DNA of 64,000 nucleotides, from assembly GCF_026230105.1 (NCBI RefSeq), contig NC_079474.1:27542294-27606293 (forward strand), in the 5' to 3' direction. The DNA comes from Diorhabda sublineata (lineage: Eukaryota; Arthropoda; Insecta; Coleoptera; Chrysomelidae). Shown here in pieces: positions 59,196 to 64,000 of the stretch (the stretch's first letter is position 1; every line of letters starts with the position of its first letter). The position numbers and the translations under genes are program-made. The notes under the pieces are model-generated. The model was not told the origin of the DNA and made no database searches. It was given only the letters and a program-made list of their open reading frames with translations.

Positions 59196-60240
59196 TTAGG
59201 CGAAAGGTTGTTGTCTGGACCAACAAAAAGCAAAATTAATGGTATTACAATTTGTAGGCATATTGCATGTTATTATACCTATACCTAAAGATATTTTATA
59301 CCAGACTCTACATCTTATTGTTTTGCTTCCAAAATACCTAGACTCCTCCCAAAGGAGGCTATTTTTGGAGATCTTGTGTTTCATTTCCCTAGGTGCTAGT
59401 ACTACTCCTTCAAGGTACTTAAGTCTTTTAGTGAAATGAGAAAAACTTTTGCAGAGTAGATACTAAGCTGTTTTCATAGATTGTTCGCAGAATCTACAGT
59501 TGTCGTCTGCCATGCCCATCGTTTTAAGGTCGTATTTAACGACTCAGTGAGAAGACGGATCACCATTTTCATATCGTTTCTAGTCATCACGAGAAGTTCC
59601 TCAGACTTCTTAGCTGATATGGTTGTTAATCTTTTGGATTCTTCGTTCAGTTCGTTATTGTGGCATCCCGTGAGGCCACAGTAGGTTTCTTTTTGGCAAG
59701 GCTGCCTATTTTCTTATTTCGTATTATATCCTAGTGGCTTGTAAGCCATATTAGAGTTACTTCGTTTTTGTTAGCTAGTACTTCCAGAGTTTACACTCCC
59801 ACATTAGTTTGGATGTACACTCAATAGCTTTCAGGACCTTTAAGGTCGCTTGGCTATCTGAGAGAATGTTTATGTGGTTTTTTAGACAGGTTTCTATACA
59901 AACACTCCTAAGCACATTTGTTTATTACATACAACACCACCTGAAAATTGGTGTGATGTTCCTAGAGATATGGAGAGCTTGCATTTTGGTCCAAAAATGC
60001 CCAGTCAAGCTTCTTGCCTAGGCTCGAACTGTCTTTAATTACCACTTCGAGTGAGGTATCTTTGTTCAACACGCTTGGCCAACATGCTAGCATTTGGTCC
60101 ATTGGTTTGTCACGGCTTTCTAACTTTATTAGCTCTACAATCGTTAGGTTTTACATCAGTTTTACTGTGTGGATTAGCCCGAGGGCGTCGCTAAATGCCT
60201 TTCTTTACTATGAGATGAAAATGATGTAGGTTCAGTAGCA
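59196..60240 (-). mobile_element. Non-LTR retrotransposon remnant with RNase H domain
   Basis: The minus strand gives an RNase H domain in several frames: HINILSDSQATLKVLKAIEC (with the catalytic SDSQA Asp at about 59853), TSKLMWECKLW, LEVLANKNEVTLIWLTSH, then RNKKIGSLAKKKPTV. Downstream come MADDNCRFCE (the zinc-knuckle-like CxxC tail seen after RNase H) and LEGVVLAPREMKHKISKNSL. In relatives the motif is VPGHSGxxGNExADxLAR; here it is LTSH with a stop. This C-terminal organisation fits the I/Jockey group that carries RNase H. The RT is not identifiable in the piece. Confidence 0.78.
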
Positions 60241-60244
60241 TTTC

Positions 60245-61785
60245 TTAGGCTATAGTAGGACAGGTTGACATTGCCTCTGTAATACTTAGACATATTAGCC
60301 AGCTTTGGCTAGTTTTTCTGAGCAGTTGTTTGTTCAGTTTTCAACCACCAAACAAGCGTTGCACATGTATTGATCATGGGTTTAATTTTCTATTAATTAT
60401 TAAAGATTATTTTTTACGTGGAAAAATAAAGGAAAAATGAAGTTAAAGTGCTTCGTACCACAGAATAATATTTTCATGTAGAAGTGACCACATGAATATT
60501 ATTGATGTTACTATTTCAGAAATGTTTAATAAAATCTGGGCCTTATGTTGTTTTATTTACATTTGAAATAGATTTTAAGCCGACCGCCTTTCCATCCTTC
60601 CTACCTTTATTGATGACACAAACATCTTATTCTTTACTTTTTTGACTGGTTCTAATTACTTCATAGTTACCTCTAGTCGACTTCTAATTTAAGATTTTTA
60701 AATTCAAATCATTCCAGTATTCATATTTTTAGGTTCCTAGTGCAAAGAACTTGCGTGTAGTGACCAAAAATGAATGGTTAATTATAATGTTCAATGTTAT
60801 AATGTAAAATGTCCATGCCATTTGTATTAAAGAAATTTTCATTCCAGGAAAAAACTATACTTGATTATAAATAAAATTAAAACAGACTAGATATTATCGA
60901 GTTTACACCCACTTCATTTTTTATACATTGTAGACGAAGCTTTATTGGTAAACTATTTATCTCTTGACACGAAGAATGCCAACAAGATTTTCAGCAGGTC
61001 ATATTTCTTCGTTGACACCTTAAACGAATTCCCCATCAGTTGATAAGAACGTTTCTGTGATTTATTTTTTGTTTTGTGGTACAATGCGGTCCAAAAATGT
61101 TTATAGTAAACCATTACTCATAGCGATAGTTAGTTAACAACGTCGAGCGACCATATTTGAATAAAAGTAATGTTTTTATTCATAAACTTTATAAACTTGG
61201 CAAATGGTGACCAGAAAAAGAGGAAAAAATGCTATATAATATTATAGATCGTGTTTGAGAAATCTTGTTCCATAATCAATATTGATAACTATTAAGTACA
61301 ATTACCATGATATTTATCCATTTTCATTTCTACCTATTTTAAATGAAACTAATTTATTTTTAAGAACTTTACTGTTATAAAATGTTAATGGAAATTTGTA
61401 TAAGCATGAGCTAGTTAATTTTCTAAAAACAACAATTTGCTGGAGTTTATATACTAGTAGTAACAGCTTTTCAGTTCCTTCAATTCATTTTGTTTTATAG
61501 TTTATAGTCAAAATAGATTAGACTTTGAATTAAGGGGTTATGATGATATCGTTAAAAGAACAATAATTACAACAAAAATTAAAATATTTATCTTAACAGA
61601 AAAAGTGAAGTCAGTGGAAATATTATACTTTTGTTTTGTCGTCTTTGCCAAATTTTTATTGATTTTATCAGCTTCCATTGTTAACTAATAGATACTTGAA
61701 GCGGTTGCCCTACAATAAAAAATACAAAAAAAGCCATAAGTTACTTCTTTAGCTTGTAAGAGTTGATATAACGATGTCTTCTTCA
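60245..61785. other. Unassigned AT-rich DNA
   Basis: No coding sequence or repeat pair recognised. Confidence 0.4.
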
Positions 61786-61789
61786 ATGC

Positions 61790-62632
61790 TCAATGCCTCA
61801 ATGCTCGGTACTAGACACTATTTTGTTTCTTCTGTTTATCAACATTGCCTACCTAAACATCAGTGATAAAATATGTAGACAACACTAGTTTCTCTTGGAG
61901 AACCCTGATCTCACGGCAATTCATAAGAGCATATCTATTAACGTAATCACCCTTAAATCATGGTGCAGTTCTAATCTTCTGTGTCTTAACGTTTCTAAAA
62001 CTCAAGTATCATTATATAAAAATACATTGCAGCCTTTTATACTTAATAATACCTCCATTGACGTCCTGAAATCTATAAAGTTCTTAGGGCTTGTTATTGA
62101 CAATTTTTTGAAATGAGAGTTAGATATTGCCGCTTTATATAAAAAATTTAGTTCTGCCTATTTTGCGCTAAGATCAGTTTCCAAGGAACTAAACTTATCC
62201 ACCTCTGCAATAGTTTATTTTCCCTTATTGAATCGCTGGAGTATGTGAGGTGTGGCAAAACATCGGGGCTTCTTCAAAAGCTACAAAATATTGACTCTTC
62301 ATCCCTGATTCATCTTTAAATCCGTTTGACCAATTCGTAAGCACGCTTCTCCAATTAAACAAAAATTGCACAGCTCTCCACTCACTGGAAAGTGTTTTCT
62401 ACTCTATAAAAGATTTTTATTTTGACAATGTATACATGTAATGTATATCACATATTAAAATTTTTACATGTATATTTCAATTTTAAAAGGTATTTGGGTT
62501 ATTCATTGAAATTTTTTTTGTGTATACTTTATATTTTGTTTTATTTGTGTCTTTATTTAGTTATTTGTGTGTTTGGTTCTTAGTTTTTTACAAGCTTTTA
62601 TCTACAAATTGTATACAATTCTTTGACAATAA
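61790..62632 (+). mobile_element. CR1/Jockey-like non-LTR remnant, same family as 2318-3500
   Basis: Plus-strand counterpart of the minus-strand element at 2318-3500. It starts in the RT near the LFLLFIN block (frameshifted), then continues SWCSSNLLCLNVSKTQVSLY and VLKSIKFLGLVIDNFL, close to SWCGSNLLCLNISKTEVLSY in the other copy. The catalytic FADD block is disrupted by a deletion near 61875. The 3' end shares AAGCTTTTATCTACAAATTG and GACAATAAAGCATTT plus a CTCTCTCT run with the other copy, which defines the family 3' terminus at about 62640. Confidence 0.85.
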
Positions 62633-62639
62633 AGCATTT

Positions 62640-63250
62640 CTCTCTCTATTTTAACTATACTTTATAAAAACACTTTCATTGTCTTCGAAGACATTCAAAT
62701 TCGCGATTCTCAAAATTGTTCTGAATAGATTCAATATTACCCGTAACTTGACCAGGGTGAGAAATTGTTGACTAAATCGAATCGGAACTCACCTCCTATT
62801 TAATTCAGCCAAGAAATATTGTTCAAGAAATATGCCACGATTATCGGATTCATCATATCCACGACTAGCCAATTCAAATGCCCCACAAAATTTAATGCAA
62901 TTAATGATTTTTGACAATTTGTATCTATTGCTCGACTCATTTTCATTATGCCTTTGTATATTTAACAGACAAATAGAATATAATTGAGCCGTTATATTGG
63001 TTGATCCTAATAACGCACATTCTAACCAATTATATAGATGGCCTCTGGAGTTCTCGTGTTTTTTATCTTCCCCTTAAGTGCTCGAGAACGCTAGCCCTAA
63101 TTCCCGTCCAAACTTTATTGCCACAAAAAGTATGCAGGGAAAACAAATTGAGTAATTTTTTTGGTAATAACCATATATCCAATTATTTTTAACAAATATA
63201 CAGTTTTCTTCTTTTATAAAAGTTGATAATGGTTTCCTATTCTTTTTCAA
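62640..63250. other. Unassigned AT-rich DNA
   Basis: No motif or repeat recognised; the plus-strand frame 63001-63192 is probably chance. Confidence 0.4.
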
Positions 63251-63251
63251 T

Positions 63252-63255
<4 letters not shown>

Positions 63256-63332
<77 letters not shown>
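63256..63332. repeat. (AT)n microsatellite
   Basis: About 38 AT dinucleotides, essentially uninterrupted. Similar in length to the one at 43726-43799. Confidence 0.98.
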
Positions 63333-63334
<2 letters not shown>

Positions 63335-64000
63335 CCTAAGAATATTTATAAATTTTATTATGTTAAAAACAACTTCCATGCCCTCCAAAAGCACTCATGC
63401 TCTATTATAGTATATGGTTGTTCATTTCATTGTCCTAAAAAACTAGGCAGTTCCGAAAGCGAGAAAAAGCTATTTGCCTGGCATACGCATCGCGCTGGAT
63501 TCAATGCAGCATCCTAGATCATAGATAAAACGCGAAAGTATTTCCCATATGAATCTTAATATTGAAACAACGGGAAACAGACGGTAGGATGCAATTTTTT
63601 GTGAGCATTCCAAAAATTAACTTTCTAACTTGTGAAAGCTTCGGTTAAAAAAATGAATGAGTAGTAGATAATGTATTATTTCAGATTATTGTTATTTATA
63701 TTATAGAATTTTAATTTTTTCATTCCTTATTTTTTTGAGAACTCTACAGTAATATAGTATTAGCCTCCCCTGGTTAGGTTTATACTTTTAACGTATACAC
63801 AAGAAGTATGTATATGTTTAGTTTATTTTCTATTTCTTGGCTTTTATGTCATAATAAAAATTTGTGTCACAAATTTAATTTTGTTTGTCTTAGGTGAGAC
63901 ACAGATATCCTATAAAACTCTATAATAAAAAAGAACAGAGACAAATCGACTATACTACATTTTCCATTCTAGTCTTTTCCATTAAATTTTAAATTCCCGC
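63335..64000. other. Unassigned AT-rich DNA
   Basis: Nothing recognised. No coding sequence or terminal repeats noticed before the window end. Confidence 0.4.

Noticed and set aside
1..64000. CRISPR array, bacterial operon or viral genome
   Set aside because: No regularly spaced repeats, ribosome-binding sites or clustered long frames; the content is typical of insect transposon-rich intron or intergenic DNA.

Overview
This is AT-rich eukaryotic DNA, almost certainly from an insect genome. The transposon families are typical of arthropods: mariner and DD41D Tc1/mariner relatives, piggyBac, pogo/Tigger, Penelope with a GIY-YIG domain, RTE/Jockey/CR1-like reverse transcriptases. The one recognisable host exon resembles insect echinus / vertebrate USP53-USP54. 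A beetle is possible, but the sequence does not prove the order. There are no bacterial-style operons, and I found no RNA genes and no CRISPR array.

Host content. The only convincing host coding sequence is one exon on the minus strand (CDS 54550-54377). It has an acceptor-like AG before position 54601 and a perfect GTGAGT donor after the codon for Q58. It carries the USP Cys-box KGLLNGPGQNNCFLNSAVQ. The next exon should lie at lower coordinates and I could not find it, so much of positions 1-54376 may be one large intron. That is inference.

Mobile content. Left part (1-12.7 kb): a Tc1/mariner C-terminus, a CR1/Jockey-like RT remnant (2318-3500), a mariner remnant (5560-6095), an internally deleted and frameshifted piggyBac (about 6284-8222, between TTAA sites), an interspersed repeat family and a possible solo LTR. 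Middle part (14.9-33.8 kb): a DD41D-type remnant on each strand, a Penelope fragment with inverted terminal arms, a roughly 3.8-kb pogo-like element that has lost all three catalytic acids and holds a nested fold-back element, RT C-terminal fragments on both strands, and a complete mariner deletion derivative with its TIRs and TA target. Right part (35-64 kb): three well-bounded MITE-like elements (35878-36336 with an 8-bp target duplication, 36751-37081, and 52479-53235 with TA target), a fold-back pair around a pogo/Tigger remnant (48.3-49.8 kb), further mariner and Tc1 remnants, an RNase H-bearing retrotransposon remnant, a second copy of the RT family from 2.3-3.5 kb, and two long AT microsatellites.

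How it fits together. These genes do not form a working system. Every element with recognisable coding sequence carries stops, frameshifts, deletions or lost catalytic residues, so I read the window as repeat-packed intron or flank around one conserved exon. I found no undescribed coding system. The most informative items are the well-bounded non-autonomous DNA elements and the nesting order of the insertions.
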